64,000 bases of DNA. Source: Sporobolomyces roseus. Its lineage: Eukaryota; Basidiomycota; Microbotryomycetes; Sporidiobolales; Sporidiobolaceae. The position numbers and the translations under genes are program-made. How positions within the stretch are numbered: position 1 is the stretch's first letter; the number at the start of each line of letters is the position of its first letter. The notes beneath the pieces were generated by a model. That model saw nothing but the letters and a program-made list of their open reading frames with translations. It did no database searches and was not told where the DNA came from. Shown in pieces: positions 50,527 through 62,585 of this stretch. The stretch spans positions 1,488,001 to 1,552,000 of the forward strand of contig JADILM010000004.1 of the NCBI GenBank assembly GCA_016617785.1, written 5' to 3'.

Positions 50527-50611
50527 GGCCGTGTGGTCTAGTAGTATGATTCGCCCTTAGGGTGCTGCACTCATTTGGGCGAGGTCCAGGGTTCAATTCC
50601 CTGCTCGGCCC
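50527..50611 (+). tRNA. tRNA-Pro (anticodon AGG), with 13-base intron
   Basis: Acceptor GGCCGTG pairs with CTCGGCC, with the T-T mismatch common in eukaryotic tRNA-Pro. D-arm GTCTAGTAGTATGAT, anticodon stem CGCCC/GGGCG, anticodon AGG at 50559-50561, intron 50563-50575 at position 37/38, variable AGGTC, T-arm CAGGG/CCCTG with TTCAATT, discriminator C. Total 85 bases, 72 after splicing. The D-loop reads AGTAGTA where AGTGGTA is near-universal, so position 18 is A (50543). T5 terminator at 50615-50619. The B box is normal, so it is probably transcribed; the A18 change may weaken the D-loop/T-loop contact. Confidence 0.92.
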
Positions 50612-51011
50612 CTCTTTTTGCCCTCCTGGCCGATTCTTTTTGTCGCTCTCTGTCGACACTGATCTCTCGTCTGTGGGCAATGTCCTTACCAGTTGGTTCC
50701 AGTCAATCTGATCAAATTTAAGCAAATTGAGGACGGTTGCGAAAGTTGCTGAATTCGATCGACCCTCGGCGTAAAGTCGACCTTTCTCCTCCCTCTCGCT
50801 TGCAGCATACTTTCGCTCGGCTCATCCCATCAGAACGACTTCACTCGCATCTCAAGCGGCAATACAAGACGCGCAATCGGACGCTCGACTTTGATCCTTT
50901 CTTCATCAACTCCTTGATTTATTACATCTCTCAATCTCACTACCCATCACCCTAGTTCTGCAAGCCGCACGATTGATCACTTTCAACCAGCAGCATAGAT
51001 AGATCGCAGAG
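50612..51011. promoter_or_regulatory. Intergenic, 400 bases, promoter of KEI1
   Basis: Region between tRNA-Pro and KEI1. CTCGCT- and CATC-rich sequence in the last 250 bases resembles a fungal 5' UTR. No further gene was seen. Confidence 0.4.
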
Positions 51012-52357
51012 ATGGCAATTAGTAGAGCGAGATTATCTCCAATGTTGGATTCCTTTTGTGGAATGGATCTCAAGCTAGGTGAGTCGCTTCACTCGATCAG
51101 CTCCCTTATCATTCGAGCTGATGCGGCATGCTGTCTCACAGGCGCTACTTTGATCTCGTTATTCGCGGTTCTGAATAAAGTAGCAGGCGCTTATGGGATG
51201 TTGGCAGTGTTACTGGCGGGAGGGAACGCTCTCAGTCAGCCTCTAGGACAGTTGACGATGTATGTCTACTCGATCGCGAGTCTGGTCATGTTCATTTGGG
51301 GTTTACAGAAAATTGGAGAGGTTCGTTTGTCACTTCCCTCTCTTTCCCCCAATCCGGCTGACTCGTCTTTGAGAGTATAGGAGAATGGTCCGAAATCATT
51401 GATCTACGCACATCTCTTCGCTCTCGACCATCTCGTCGGCACTCTCTACACTTCTCTCTTCGCTGCGATTTGGTACCTCTACACTCCTCACGACGGTCGA
51501 CGTATCGCCAACTCGGATGCGCAGAAAGCGATGATGGGAAACAATACCGGAACTGGATTGGATGATGCAGGAAGAGTGGAAGCTGCGATGGGAGTTTGGA
51601 AAAGTGAGAGAGGGTTCTCTGGAGCAGTTTTGTTGATCGGTTGGATGCTCAAGGTGAGCAAACGCTTCCCCTTTTCTTGCATTGGGTTCTTTCACTGAAT
51701 ACAATGGCCGCACAGGTGTACTTCATCATGTGCCTGTATTCATACGCCCTGCACGTTCGACGAGGCACCTATTCTCAACTTCCAAAATCGTCTTACAACA
51801 CTATCCCTTCTTCGAAATTTGTCACTCCCGGTTCCTCTCCCTCTGGATCTCGTCGACATGTCCGGAACTCTTCAACCGGAGGTCCTAGCTATTCTCACCT
51901 TCGAGGCAACTCGATCGCTTCGACAGCAGGAGGATTCGATATGGGAGGAGGAATCGAAGGCACATTAGCCGAGACACTATGGGAAGACCGAGAGAACGAT
52001 CTCGAAAGTCGTGGTGATCGATCTTCATCTCTCGGATTGACACCCGGAGGACTACAGACCCCTGGCACTTCATCCTCGAAATCCCCTCGTCCTAGCAATC
52101 TCCCAGCTCTCTCTCCAGCTCTCTCGAACAGTTCGCCATTACCAACCGAACCTCCTTCGCCAGCATTCGCGAAAGGAACTGGAATGAATCGCTCGAATTC
52201 GACAACTGGAGGTACATTGACGCTCTCTTCGAATGGAGCTGCAGGGGAAGGTGCTTCGGAACGGCATGAAGGAGGAGGAAGGTTGAGGAGTGGAAGTGGT
52301 GCAGAGAACCCTTTTGCGAGTATCTTGGGAAGAATGAGTGGAGAACATACAAGATAG
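51012..52357 (+). CDS. KEI1: Inositolphosphorylceramide synthase regulatory subunit Kei1
   Basis: Kei1 is the Golgi partner of the catalytic subunit Aur1 in inositolphosphorylceramide synthesis. The conserved N-terminus LDSFCGMDLKLGATLISLFA continues LNKVAGAYGMLAVLLAGGN, followed by QPLGQLTMYVYSIASLVMFI, YAHLFALDHLVGTLYTSLFA, IWYLYTPHDGRRIANSD, then GFSGAVLLIGWMLKVYFIMC and YSYALHVRRGTYSQLP. That gives four membrane spans with the family-typical order. The C-terminal half (about 190 residues) is cytosolic, Ser/Gly/Pro-rich and of low complexity, longer than in ascomycete Kei1. Three short introns. No KR-type Kex2 site was clearly identified. Confidence 0.92.
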
Positions 52358-52602
52358 ATTACTGCTTATTCTCTTGAATTCCCCTAATTTTTGATCGCTC
52401 GCATACTATAGCAGCTACCCCTTTATTGTACCCATATCTGTTTACTGTAACGCTGAGCTCCTCTACGACAGAACGATCTGATTCAAAGGAGATTGCGAGA
52501 GTGCTTTTCGCAAGATTCCATGTAGTTTCGCCATTATCGTTACAACATCTATTCCTTCTTTCCTACCTGGATCCCGCCTACCAATGCACTTGCTTTTTTG
52601 AA

Positions 52603-54225
52603 TCAATCCCTCATCCTACCCGCCAAGAACCTCCTCACTACCACTTCCCTCATCTGTAATTTCGCCAAAGCTTGTGCTGGATGACTCACCAACCAATCCT
52701 TCTCCTTTGGTGTAGTGCTAAGATCCGGAATTACCACATGCAGTAACACGAGAGTCTGCACAGACTCAGTCACTCGATAGTCAGTTCGAAAGGGATATCG
52801 AGTACGAGAGAGAATTGAATATCAAGCGCTACCTTTTTCACACCTGAACAAACTCGATTCACGGTATGAAACCATTTCCAACTACTCCTCCTCTCGCCTT
52901 CTCCCCTGAAATGTTCTCTCAACTCGGGATCCGCATTGATAGCTAGGTGCGAGTTGGAAGCGAAAGGTGAATCGAGAGAATCTTGTGGGTTGACATAACT
53001 CGGTATGATCAAAACTGCGAATCTACCATTCACCAATTCGATCAAAGTTAGTGGCCGCGATAGAGGGAGAGGAGGCGAGAGAGAAAAAAGGGACGGACTC
53101 TGCGTGTCCTCCCACTGGTCCTCCTGGTCCGTACAATACCCAATCCGTACAGAATTTGACCCCGCTTCGAACAACCCATCCTAACGAGCGGAAGTGGTGG
53201 TATGCGGCGTAAGAGAGGAAGAAAGGGGAATCTAATCGATTTAATCGGGGGTCGAGTTTCGGAGTGAGCGAGGGAGGGAGTGAGGACGCTGAGCGGAGGA
53301 AGAGGGAGAAGGCCGAGGTGATTGAGAGTCGAGAGGAAGGAAGTGAGGAGTCGAGAGAAGCGATTCGAAGGGAGAGGCATCCGAGGGAGAAGAGTAGGAA
53401 GAATGCTTCTTCTGGTTGAAGTTGGGTGTGTTCGGCTTCGAGTTGCCATAAATCAGGTACGGGATCTTCTTCGTCTTTATCCTCCTTCCCTTCACTCGTT
53501 GGTCTAGGTTCTGGTTCTTTCTTCTCCCCTTCATCTGCTTCTCGCTCTTCGACAATCTTTTCCAGTTTCTCTTGTAACACTCCAACTTCTTCTTCCGGTA
53601 CACCTTCGAGTACTGTCGAGGACATTGGATTGAGGCAGGGAGAAGGGTTCGAAGAGCCTCCATATGCAGAGGTTGCGGCGGATGCGGCGAGGAGCTTCTC
53701 GGCGTCTCGTTCAAGTTTCTTTACTAGTTTAGTTCCCTTTCTCTCGAGTCGACGTTGAGCTGTGATTTCTTCTGATGTGAGACCTGTCGAACACAAGGAA
53801 AGCGAGATTAGCCAAGAGAGTAAGGGTTGCGAGAGAGAGAGAGGGAATGAAAGTTTACGTTTTTGTTTGCCATCGACTATTGCTCTCCTATTCTCTACCC
53901 TTCTCTTCCAACTTGGTTCACTCCTACTCAAGAATCCTTTCCCAAAGAATCCTTGTCTCCACAGCCTCTGCATGTCCCCTTGATCTCTAACCCAGATTGA
54001 TTCGGTCAATTCATCCCACACTGCCTGTATTTGAGGGGTCGTGAGGTTGAGCGTTGGTAGAGTGGATAGGAAAGTGTTCAGGTAGGAAGGAGGAGGAGGT
54101 GCGAGTGGTAAGAGTTGAGAATAAAGTGCGAGGAGAGATTGTCGAGAAGTTCGCTTGTTTGAGGAAGTGAGATTCTCTGGTCGAGTCCCTTGATTCTTGA
54201 CTGGTGTTGTACTTGTAGTAGCCAT
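52603..54225 (-). CDS. SEN2: tRNA-splicing endonuclease subunit Sen2
   Basis: Sen2 is the catalytic subunit that cuts the 5' splice site of pre-tRNA introns within the Sen2-Sen34-Sen15-Sen54 complex. The start MATTSTTPVKNQGTRPENLT leads into SLLALYSQLLPLAPPPPSYL, QAVWDELTESIWVRDQGDMQ, LWRQGFFGKGFLSRSEPSWK, the Sen2-specific N-terminal region, then an acidic linker (KEDKDEEDPVPD) and EEAFFLLFSLGCLSL. The nuclease domain is SYAAYHHFRSLGWVVRSGVK, FCTDWVLYGPGGPVGGHAEF, AVLIIPSY and WKWFHTVNRVCSGVKKTLVL. The catalytic triad Tyr (VLYGP), His (GHAEF) and Lys (GVKKT) is intact. The final exon ends RRFLAGRMRD and TGA at 52603-52605. Two tRNA genes in this window have introns that this complex would remove. 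Confidence 0.95.
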
Positions 54226-54321
54226 GCTTTCGAGTTTGTTGAATGAAGTGAACGAGAGAGTCAACTTCTACCTTTTCAACTTCGACCTCTCAATAACATC
54301 AATCTCTCACTCGCTTGCTCC
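54226..54321. promoter_or_regulatory. Compact divergent promoter, 96 bases
   Basis: Only 96 bases separate the start codons of SEN2 (minus) and the dynein intermediate chain gene (plus). TTCGACCT- and CTC-rich sequence; no clear TATA box. Confidence 0.6.
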
Positions 54322-56869
54322 ATGTCTGAAAGGAGGAGAGCCGAAATAGCAGAAAAACGCGCGAGATTAGCAGCATTGAAACAAGCTAGACAAGATAGGG
54401 AACAATCAACACGACAACAACTCGATCAACTATCTGCATCAGCGACTCCTCCATTAGACGATACACCTTCTGGATTGAGATCATCGAGTAGAATAGGAGC
54501 GACAAGCAAGACGGATGAGATTGAGAGTTTACTAAGAGGGGTAGGAGTCGCATCCAGCCCGAGTCCTCAATTGGCAACGAGCAGAGGAGGCGAGTCAACA
54601 CCGGATAGAAGTAATGCTGGAGAAGAGAGGAGCGAAAGTAGAGCAACTCAGGTCGAGACTCTCGTTCAACAAGATCAAAATCAGTCAACTACCTCTCCCA
54701 TACCTTCGAACGAATCTCATGCTGCGTGAGTACAGTCGTGCATTTCATCATGTCGAATTGAGATTGATGAGTTGACGACATCCTCACAGCACTTCGCCTC
54801 CGACGATTCCCCTTGTTCCCGAAATTCCTCCAAATCCAGTCGAACCCTCTCGCCTTCCTCCTCCTCCACCAGCACCACCGAAACCCAAAGTGACCTATGA
54901 CAAATCTATACAAACCTCTTTCGACCTCCTTCCTTATCCTTCAGCCTCTTCCTCCTCTGCTCAAACAACCTCCGATCCAACTTTGCCCGAAACCTCTTCG
55001 GGAGCAGGACGAGAAACCTCCGACGAGTTACGAGCCCGAATCATCGCTGAACTCGAATCGGAACGACAACAACTCGACCTCGAAATCGCAGAAGAAGCAA
55101 GACTCGCCTCTCTATCCCTCGAAACGACCCTCAAGAAAGGACTTTCGCCTCCCCAACTCGAATCGATTTTGAGTTCGACCGGGTTCGGAGAATTCTTGGA
55201 GACGAGTAGTAGGGTCGTACAGAGGGCGTTGAGCGATAGTTATGATTATTTGAGGGATTATACGATTGCTGATGATGAAGGGAGGGAGGAGAGGGAGGGG
55301 AAGAAACAGAGAGTTCGATCACTAGGGAACTGGAGAGACGAGGGATGGGGAAAAGGAAGAAGTGTTACCGCTGTCGATTGGTCCCCAAAGGTGAGAACGA
55401 TCTTTTTTTCCACGGACCCGAATCTTTCCAAGAATTGACGAGAAATCGTTTCCTCCAGTTTCCGGAACTATTCGTTGCGTCTTACAATCGGAATCCGATG
55501 GCGATCAATGAACCAGATGGGATCGTAGCAGTTTGGAATTTGCATCTTCTCGAAAGACCCGAATTCGTTTTCCACGCTCAAGTAAGTTCTCGTCCTTCCT
55601 ACCCGGCACTATCCGCTGTACTCATGTTTGATCATCCTCTCGTAGTCGGACGTACTATCAGTATGCTTCTCACCGTTTCACCCAAACCTGATCATCGGAG
55701 GAACCTACTCTGGTCAAATCCTCCTCTGGGACACTCGATCTCGTTCTCCAAATCCTATCCTCAAAACTCCTCTCTCCGCTTCTGGTCACACCCATCCCGT
55801 CTACTCTCTACAAATGGTCGGTACTCAGAACGCTCACTCACTCATTTCCGCCTCTACCGACGGAACCGTTTGCGCCTGGACTCTCGACATGTTGGCACGA
55901 CCACAAGAATCCCTCGAGTTGATTCATCCAGCACACACGAAAACTGATGAAGTATCGATCACTTCCCTCGGGTTCCCTTTAGGAGAAACGACGAGTTTCT
56001 GGGTCGGAACCGAGGAAGGAAACGTTTATTCTGCGAATCGATATGATCGGGCGGGAGCTAAAGCTGGGTTGAATCAGAATGAAGTGTATAAAGGTCATAG
56101 CGGACCTGTTACCGGGATGAGTTTTCACCCGGTCGAGGGAAGGGTCGATTTGAGTGATTTATTCTTGACTTGTGGAGTCGATTGGACTATCAAACTATGG
56201 AGGGCGGGGTCGAGCTCGAGTACGGCGGCGGCGGCGGCTAGTCAGGCGAGTCAAGCATCGGGTGGAAGTGGATCAATATCGAAACCTTCGAATTCGACGA
56301 GTACTTCAACACCTGGTGTAGGGAACATTTCACCTCTGTTCTCGTTCGAAGAGGCAGACGATTACGTTTACGACGTCAAGTGGCACCCTCATCATCCTTC
56401 CCTCTTCGCGAGTGTTGACGGAGCAGGGAAGTTCGATCTTTGGAATCTCAACCTTGATACCGAAGTAAATCTCTCGCTTTCCTCATTCATTGATCATTCT
56501 CTGACTTACTCACCCACAAAAACTCGATAGGTACCGATCATTTCTACGCCAGTCGAGTTACCAGCTCAAGCGAACTCGACGACTACTCAGAACGGACAGA
56601 ATCAATCGAGGAGAGCTGGCCTGAACAAGTTGGCATGGGACAAGAAGGAAGGCAGGAGGTGTGCGATTGGAAGTTCGGACGGTAGGGTTTACGTTTACGA
56701 GATTTCGCAAGGTGAGTTTGGCTTCTTTCCAACGAGATCCAATTGATGAGGCTCGTTCGCTGATATACATCCTTGACGATGACGCACAGATCTTGTGACA
56801 CCCAGAGAAGGAGAATGGGAACAGATGAGGAGGACTTGCAACTCTGCTTTGGCAAGTAACGGATTCTGA
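54322..56869 (+). CDS. Cytoplasmic dynein 1 intermediate chain
   Basis: WD-repeat subunit that links the dynein heavy chain to light chains and dynactin. The N-terminus MSERRRAEIAEKRARLAALK is the charged single helix that binds p150/NudE. A disordered Ser/Gln-rich linker follows, then a Pro-rich run and TYDKSIQTSFDLL, matching the QT-type light-chain-binding motif of intermediate chains. The conserved pre-WD segment SSTGFGEFLETSSRVVQRAL precedes repeats including GRSVTAVDWSPK, FPELFVASYNRNP, DGIVAVWNLHLLERPEFVF, DVLSVCFSPFHPNLIIGGTY, GQILLWDTRSRSPNP, THPVYSLQMVGTQNAHSLIS, STDGTVCAWTLDML, GEEGNVY-like EEGNVYSANRYDRAG, FLTCGVDWTIKLWRAG and YDVKWHPHHPSLFASVDGAG. A poly-Ala/Ser insert (56222-56330) interrupts the last repeats. 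It ends CNSALASNGF. Confidence 0.94.
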
Positions 56870-57380
56870 GCGAAAGATCGATTCCGACTACCGCTGTACT
56901 CGTTCAATCTTATTCACCTTCCGCCTTTACCCGACACACCTCACATCTTGCGGCGCTTTCGCTTTCGGGACCAGCAACATCTCTTCTTTAATCGATACCC
57001 CCTTTTCATCGCTGTTCAAGTTTGGTCGGCCTTTTTTGTCCGCAACCTCCCTTTCGTCGTTCTCTCCTTATACCCTGTAGATTCTTCAGTCTATACTCAT
57101 CGCAATCTATATCGTTCTGCACTCTAGGTGACCTTGAGAGTGGTGACCGAGGATTACGCTGCGAGGGCCGAAGTTGCGAAAATGAAGAGATTCGCAAAGT
57201 CATTGCTTCCCCTCCTTTCCCGCTCTTGAAAAGGATAGATACATAAGAGACACTACAACTCGCCGTCAACTATAGATCGAGACATCTCGCAAGTTCCAGA
57301 GACTTGATCGTCACTCCTTCAACCTCTCCTCATCTCTCCCCACTTTCAGTTTCAATTCTCTTCCTCGATAGAACACTCGG
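56870..57380. other. Intergenic, 511 bases
   Basis: 3' UTR of the dynein gene and promoter of the VPS9 gene. A CT-rich stretch lies just before the VPS9-gene ATG. A few GCGAAA/TTCGC words are present. No RNA gene was recognised. Confidence 0.45.
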
Positions 57381-60300
57381 ATGTCGGACAACGCACTCTC
57401 ACCACCTCCGCTACCTGCGAGACCTCTCGCTCGTGCATCAAGTCGCCGTAGCTTGCGTTCACTCTCATCGAACAATGATGATCCTTTATCTTCCCCATCT
57501 TCTCCAACTCGAGCTGGTGAAGGACCCCTCTCAAACTCAGAATCCAGTAATACAGGAGGAGGAGGACAATACGCAGTCTACAGCGGAGCAAAGAAACGAA
57601 CTTCTGCGAATCCGCTCTCACTCTCCGATAGCATCCATCCTTCCTCTCCCCCAGCTCCTCCCTTCCATCCTGCCATCTCTCTAGCTCCACCTCCCCTCGT
57701 ATCTCGACCCTCGAACTCGACCCTACCATCCCCGTCAGGCAGAACTTACGCAAGATCAGTTTCGGAAGCGAAAGAGCAACTGCAGAAACAGGCTCTCAAG
57801 GCAGAACTACAGTCGTTGGGACTACAGAATGATAGTTGGGGAGCTGCGATCATCACGAAACTCGCAGGGATTCCGGACGATGGAGAGTTGAGTAGTATCG
57901 CAGAAGTCGTCAAATCCGGAAAGGTGCGCCTCTTCTTCTTCTCAGGTCAACCTTGAAGGTCCTGATTTGTTCATGGTAAAGCGTACAGGTTACTGTCCTC
58001 TTGCCTTCCGAGAAACTGGAGTTCCCCTCGACAATCTCGACGTCGAATCTCCTCGACCACTTGATCCTCCTTTCCTCCGCTTCCTCGACTACAAACCAAG
58101 GCAACGCTCGATCTTTCGTCTCATTGAGCGGTCTTCGTGGTATTCTGACAGACGAAGGGATCATACATGGTAGCGTGGGCCTGGCAGCCCGAGCGACGGA
58201 TCATGGGGTTCTTCGACAGAGTACGTTAGAGCCTGTCGTCGACTACAACAGCGAAGAGCTGCATCGGTACGCCTCTCATGTTGATCGAGTTGATTCCTTC
58301 TTTGCTGACTGCCAAAATTGCTTGATACTCAGATATCTTCGCGGCTCAGCTTCCTCGTCAGCCTCTCCCTCCTCCTATCAATCTCCGACTGCTTTCCCGA
58401 AAATAGAAGTCTCCTCCGCCGTCTCGACTCTCTCCTTGCCTCGCCACGCTTCCCCGACTCCTTCAGCTGTAGCAGCAGCATCTCGAACGAACACAAGTAG
58501 TCGACTCGCAGCTCTCTTCTCGAAGTCCTCCGCCTCTCCTACGACACCTCCTCCAGATCTCCCTTCTCCATTGACTGGGCCTTCGGCAGATTCGACTGCC
58601 TCCCCCTTAGCATCGAAATCACTACCGAACCTCGAACTCTCAGTTATCGTTGTCGCCTCTCCGGTTCGCTTTCAAGATATTTCGAAGCAAATTTCCTCAA
58701 CGATCAATGCCGACCTCAAAGCTTCTCTCGAGCAAGTTCAGGGGATTAAAGGGGATCCGACAGCAGCAGATCGAATCATCAACTTCTCAACTCGATTCCA
58801 ACCTCCGACGTCTTCGAATTGGACAAGCGTGTTCCCTCCTGCTTCTTCGAGCACTACTTACCCTATTTCACCCTCACTCTTCGAAGCCGATCTCGACACC
58901 ATTTCTGAAGGATTCCAAGACCTCCTACACTCGACGAGACTCGACCTCTCTCGTAATCTCAGCATCGCTTCACCTATGGCTCCTCCGACGACAATGGACG
59001 AATCGGGAGGCCTCGAAGATTTCGGTGATCTCGAAGAAAGAGTCGATTCGACCTTGTCGGAAATCGAAGATCTACTCTTGACGAAATCGCTCTACCCCCA
59101 TGTCTTCTCCCCACCATTCTCGAGTGATGCACAAGACGACGAGAACCTTGCATCGAGGATAGCCGCTCTCAACGTGCTGGAGTTGGGATTGGAACATCTC
59201 GGAGTCGATTTGGGAAGTGAAGACGAAGGTTTACCGGGATGGGAGGGACAGAAGAGAAGTGCACGAGAGACGGCCGAGGATCTGGCAGACATGGTAGGAA
59301 AAGGTGCGCAAGGAAGTATCCGCTCTCTTTGCCAGATCATAGCTGATGTCTCGTCTTCACTCGCAGAGCTCGCAAGGTTGGAGGATCCCAGCGATAGAAC
59401 AGCATCTTCCAAACTAGATGTTTTCGTTCAAGTTCACAAGGTGCTCGTCGACGAACTCGGAAAACTTCCTGCTATTCCGCTCAAAAAGGAGGTGGATCCT
59501 TCGACTGCTGCAACAGTCGACCATTCGCATGAAGTGGAGATGGACGACGCCTCTTCACGGTCCAGCTCGAGAGCACCTTCGAGACCCAGGTCACCGACTC
59601 CCATGGCTGATATCGCGGAACAAACGGACGATGAACTCCTCAAAACTCCGAGACCTCCTCCTGCTGAAGACCAAGATGTTCCCGAGATCAAGCTGCCCGA
59701 TCCTTCAGCTCCCGCTCCAGAGTCGGACTCAAACAACGAACTCAGTTCTTCAATGCATGAAGCGACTTCTTCCTCCATGTTCGAACCGACAATTCCAGCT
59801 CATTCCCCTCCCACCTCAATCTTCGATTCATCTGCACGAGCGCGCTCGACTTCCGTCTCTTCCTCTCTGCATTCCTACGCCACTTCACCGTCCACCTCGA
59901 CTTCCGGAGCCGATCTCATTCTTCCCCTCCTCATCTATTCCGTCGTTCGCTCGAATCCTCCTCGACTCATCTCGCACGTTCGCTTCGCTCATCGCTTCCG
60001 GTCCGAGGCGCTCATGCGAGGTCAAGCTTCGTACTGCTTGACCAATTTTGACGCCGTAATCGAATTCCTCAATCACGTCGACGTCTCTTCCCTCGGACTC
60101 TCTTCGCAAAAGGTTTTCGCCGCTACAAACCCTTCCCCTTCATTCCAGTCTTCCTCTACTTCCACTTCGACTCGACCGCGAGCTTACACAACTGGCCGAC
60201 TCTCGTCTCGATTGACGGCAGAAATGCCTGCTGCCCTTTCAGCCGTCGCCGATTCATCGTATCGCATGTTGTTCGGACCGAAAGGCTTATCAGCTATCGC

Positions 60301-61278
60301 AAGTGGAGTCGGAGGTGCAGCACCGAGAAGTTTGGAAGAAGTGAAAGGAGTCCTCGAAGGTGCGAGAGGACGGGCTCGAATGGGACTACCGTTCAGACGG
60401 AGCGCGAGTGTCGCTACTCTCCCTACCGAAGCGAAGCAGACTCGAGGCCGAGAAGGTGTCGTTACATCATTAGCGCTCAATGGAGGAGGAGCGGATGAAA
60501 CGGGACAACACAAAGAAATGGTGGATTTACCGGGTGGTACCCCAGACGTTCCAGCTTCCGATTACACTCCTCCTTCCTCTCCTCGACCCATCACGAGCAA
60601 ACCAGCACCCGTTACCGATACACTCTCTCCGGATTCCTCGCCTAGCAAGACTCGCGAAGATGACCAAAGAAGCATCAGGTCAATTTCGTCGATGATTCGG
60701 GATACGACGATCGGCAGAACCCTTGGAGAAATGAGCTCGACTACGTTAAGCGCCGCGAGTGGATCAACGCAAGGTGAAGCAGGGGCTGGAGATAGACCAA
60801 GTTTCCGTGAGACTCTCTCAGGATTCACCGGACTTGGGAGATTCGGAGGAGTGGCTCAGTCTGAAGCGAAAGGATCAAGCGCTACGGGTTCGACTAGAGT
60901 GAGTTTCATCGCTCGTTCGATCGCACAGCACGCTGACCAGTCCCCTTGGTTTCTCAGGCTTCAATCTTCTCAGCTTTCGGACCAGCCTCGACAACCTCAC
61001 CAACTTCATCTCGACGTCCAACGCTTCTCAACCCGATGTCTCCTCCCTCCTCAAATCAACTAATCCCCAACCCATCCGCCAATTCCTCCTCGACTTCCCT
61101 CTCGTCAATGTCGTTCAAGCCCGTTCGAAAATTCCTCGAAGTCAATTCGGTCGACGAATTGAAAATGGGCGAGGTGAGGTTGCTGTTGGAGAGTTACAGG
61201 GAGTTGGTCGCTGTGTTGGAGAGTGAAAAGGAGGCGAGATTGATGGCTGAAGCGGGAGTAGGTGCTTTGAAGGAATAG
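57381..61278 (+). CDS. VPS9-domain guanine nucleotide exchange factor
   Basis: A large protein of roughly 1,200 residues with long disordered Ser/Pro regions. The N-terminus MSDNALSPPPLPARPLARAS leads to a conserved helix EAKEQLQKQALKAELQSLGL and a central domain (LLDHLILLSS, SFVSLSGLRGILTDEGIIHG, DFGDLEERVDSTLSEIEDLL). The VPS9 signature is ADLILPLLIYSVVRSNPPRL, ISHVRFAHRFRSEALMRGQA and SYCLTNFDAVIEFLNHVDVS, the helices that contact Rab5-type GTPases, with the key Asp/Pro/Tyr-type positions (NPP, YCLTN) kept. The C-terminus after an intron near 60899-60958 has SMSFKPVRKFLEVNSVDELK and ESYRELVAVLESEKEARLMA. It probably acts at endosomes on Rab5/Vps21 GTPases. At least three introns; the reading frame crosses the intron near 58269-58332, which carries no stop. 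Confidence 0.88.
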
Positions 61279-61590
61279 AAAATTACTCTTTGTGTAGAAC
61301 TAGCATACTCCGAAATCGAGAAATTCCGAAGCAGGACTATCCTCGATAGCAGCACAGAAGCGAGAGCGACTAGAGATCCCACGACAGCTTTGCGGATCAG
61401 CAGTTCCCCTCTCATACTTGTCTCCCGCTGGATCTGCTCTTCCCGATGTCTGATTTTGTGTGGTGGTCTCCGACAACTCCCTTTTCTTCATTCCACTTTA
61501 TAAAAGAACCAACAAAAACGAAGGAGAGGACCGATGGGGGGAGAGAACCGGTTTATTTGCAAGACTTCAGGGTAAGGACGAGTTGAAAGT
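61279..61590. other. Convergent intergenic region, 312 bases
   Basis: It lies between the stop codons of the VPS9-domain gene (plus) and RPL37 (minus); it should hold both 3' UTRs. Nothing else was recognised. Confidence 0.5.
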
Positions 61591-62585
61591 TTACTCGGGC
61601 TTAGACTTGGGCTTGCGGGTAGCGGTGGTGCCCTCACGGAAACTACATCAATTGCTTCTTTGTAAGTCACGAAGGAAGAGGGAAAGAGTGGGAGAGAGCG
61701 AGAGCGTACCCGTTCTTGAATCGTCGGGAAACACCCTTGAGGTAGGACATACGACCGGTACCGGTGGTGTGACGACGCTTGGCCTTTTGACCCCACTCGT
61801 CTATATTATTATGAAGCTGTCAGCAAAGTTCGGAGGGAGGCAAGAAGGAGAAGAGGAGTTAGAACTTACAGGACCTCAACTTGGCAGCGGGGAAACCGCA
61901 CGAAGCGCAAGTCTTGTGTTGCTTGTGGAACGAGCGGCGACCGCATCGCCTGCAGAGTCCGTGAGACTTGGTGTGGCGGAGACCGAATGAAGTCGTTCCC
62001 TTCGTCTGTTTACCACAAAATAACGAATTTCTGAATCAGTCAACTATTTCCCAACTTTCTCTTCGAGATTGTAAGGTTCCGGGTGGAGTCTGGAGGCAGC
62101 AGTTGACTTGGAGGAGGGATGCAGATGGAAGAGGAAGCGGAGGAGGCGAGAGGAGGGAAGAAGTGGGGAGTGGAAAGTTGAGCGAAAGGAAGGAAGGAGG
62201 GAATTTGAGGTCGAAGTCGAAGTAGCGAAATCGAGGGGTTTCGGGCAAGAAAGTGGTAGATATGGTCTGTAGAGTGCGTTGAATGCTATCATGGAGTCTA
62301 GAAAGGCGTAGGAGGGGAGTTGACTGTGTTTGAGGTGAAGCTGAATTCGAAGTGAATTGTGTTCAAGTTGTAGCGTCTCTGCTGCCTCTTTGACTGTCCC
62401 GTTACCGCTATAACCTTGTCCATTACCTCCCTGACCCCTCAGTATTACTCCCTCGACCCTGACTGAGTGATTCCCTGTACTTTTCAGTTCCCTGCTAATC
62501 TCCTCATTTCCTACTCCCTCGCTTACTCCAGTACCTCGCTCGAACGCTGTGTATGATCTGTAGAGTTAGTCTGATAGCTCACCAT
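61591..62585 (-). CDS. RPL37: 60S ribosomal protein L37 (eL37)
   Basis: Four exons. The start codon ATG (62585-62583) stands alone before a GTGAGC donor; a 577-base intron (62582-62006) separates it from [17 protein letters not shown]. The zinc ribbon [19 protein letters not shown] (CX2C...CX2C) is intact, followed by [40 protein letters not shown] and [16 protein letters not shown], ending TAA at 61591-61593. Length is about 92 residues, as expected. The position of the first intron right after the ATG and its size are typical for fungal ribosomal protein genes, where such introns often aid expression. It is transcribed divergently from the ubiquitin-S27a gene. Confidence 0.97.
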
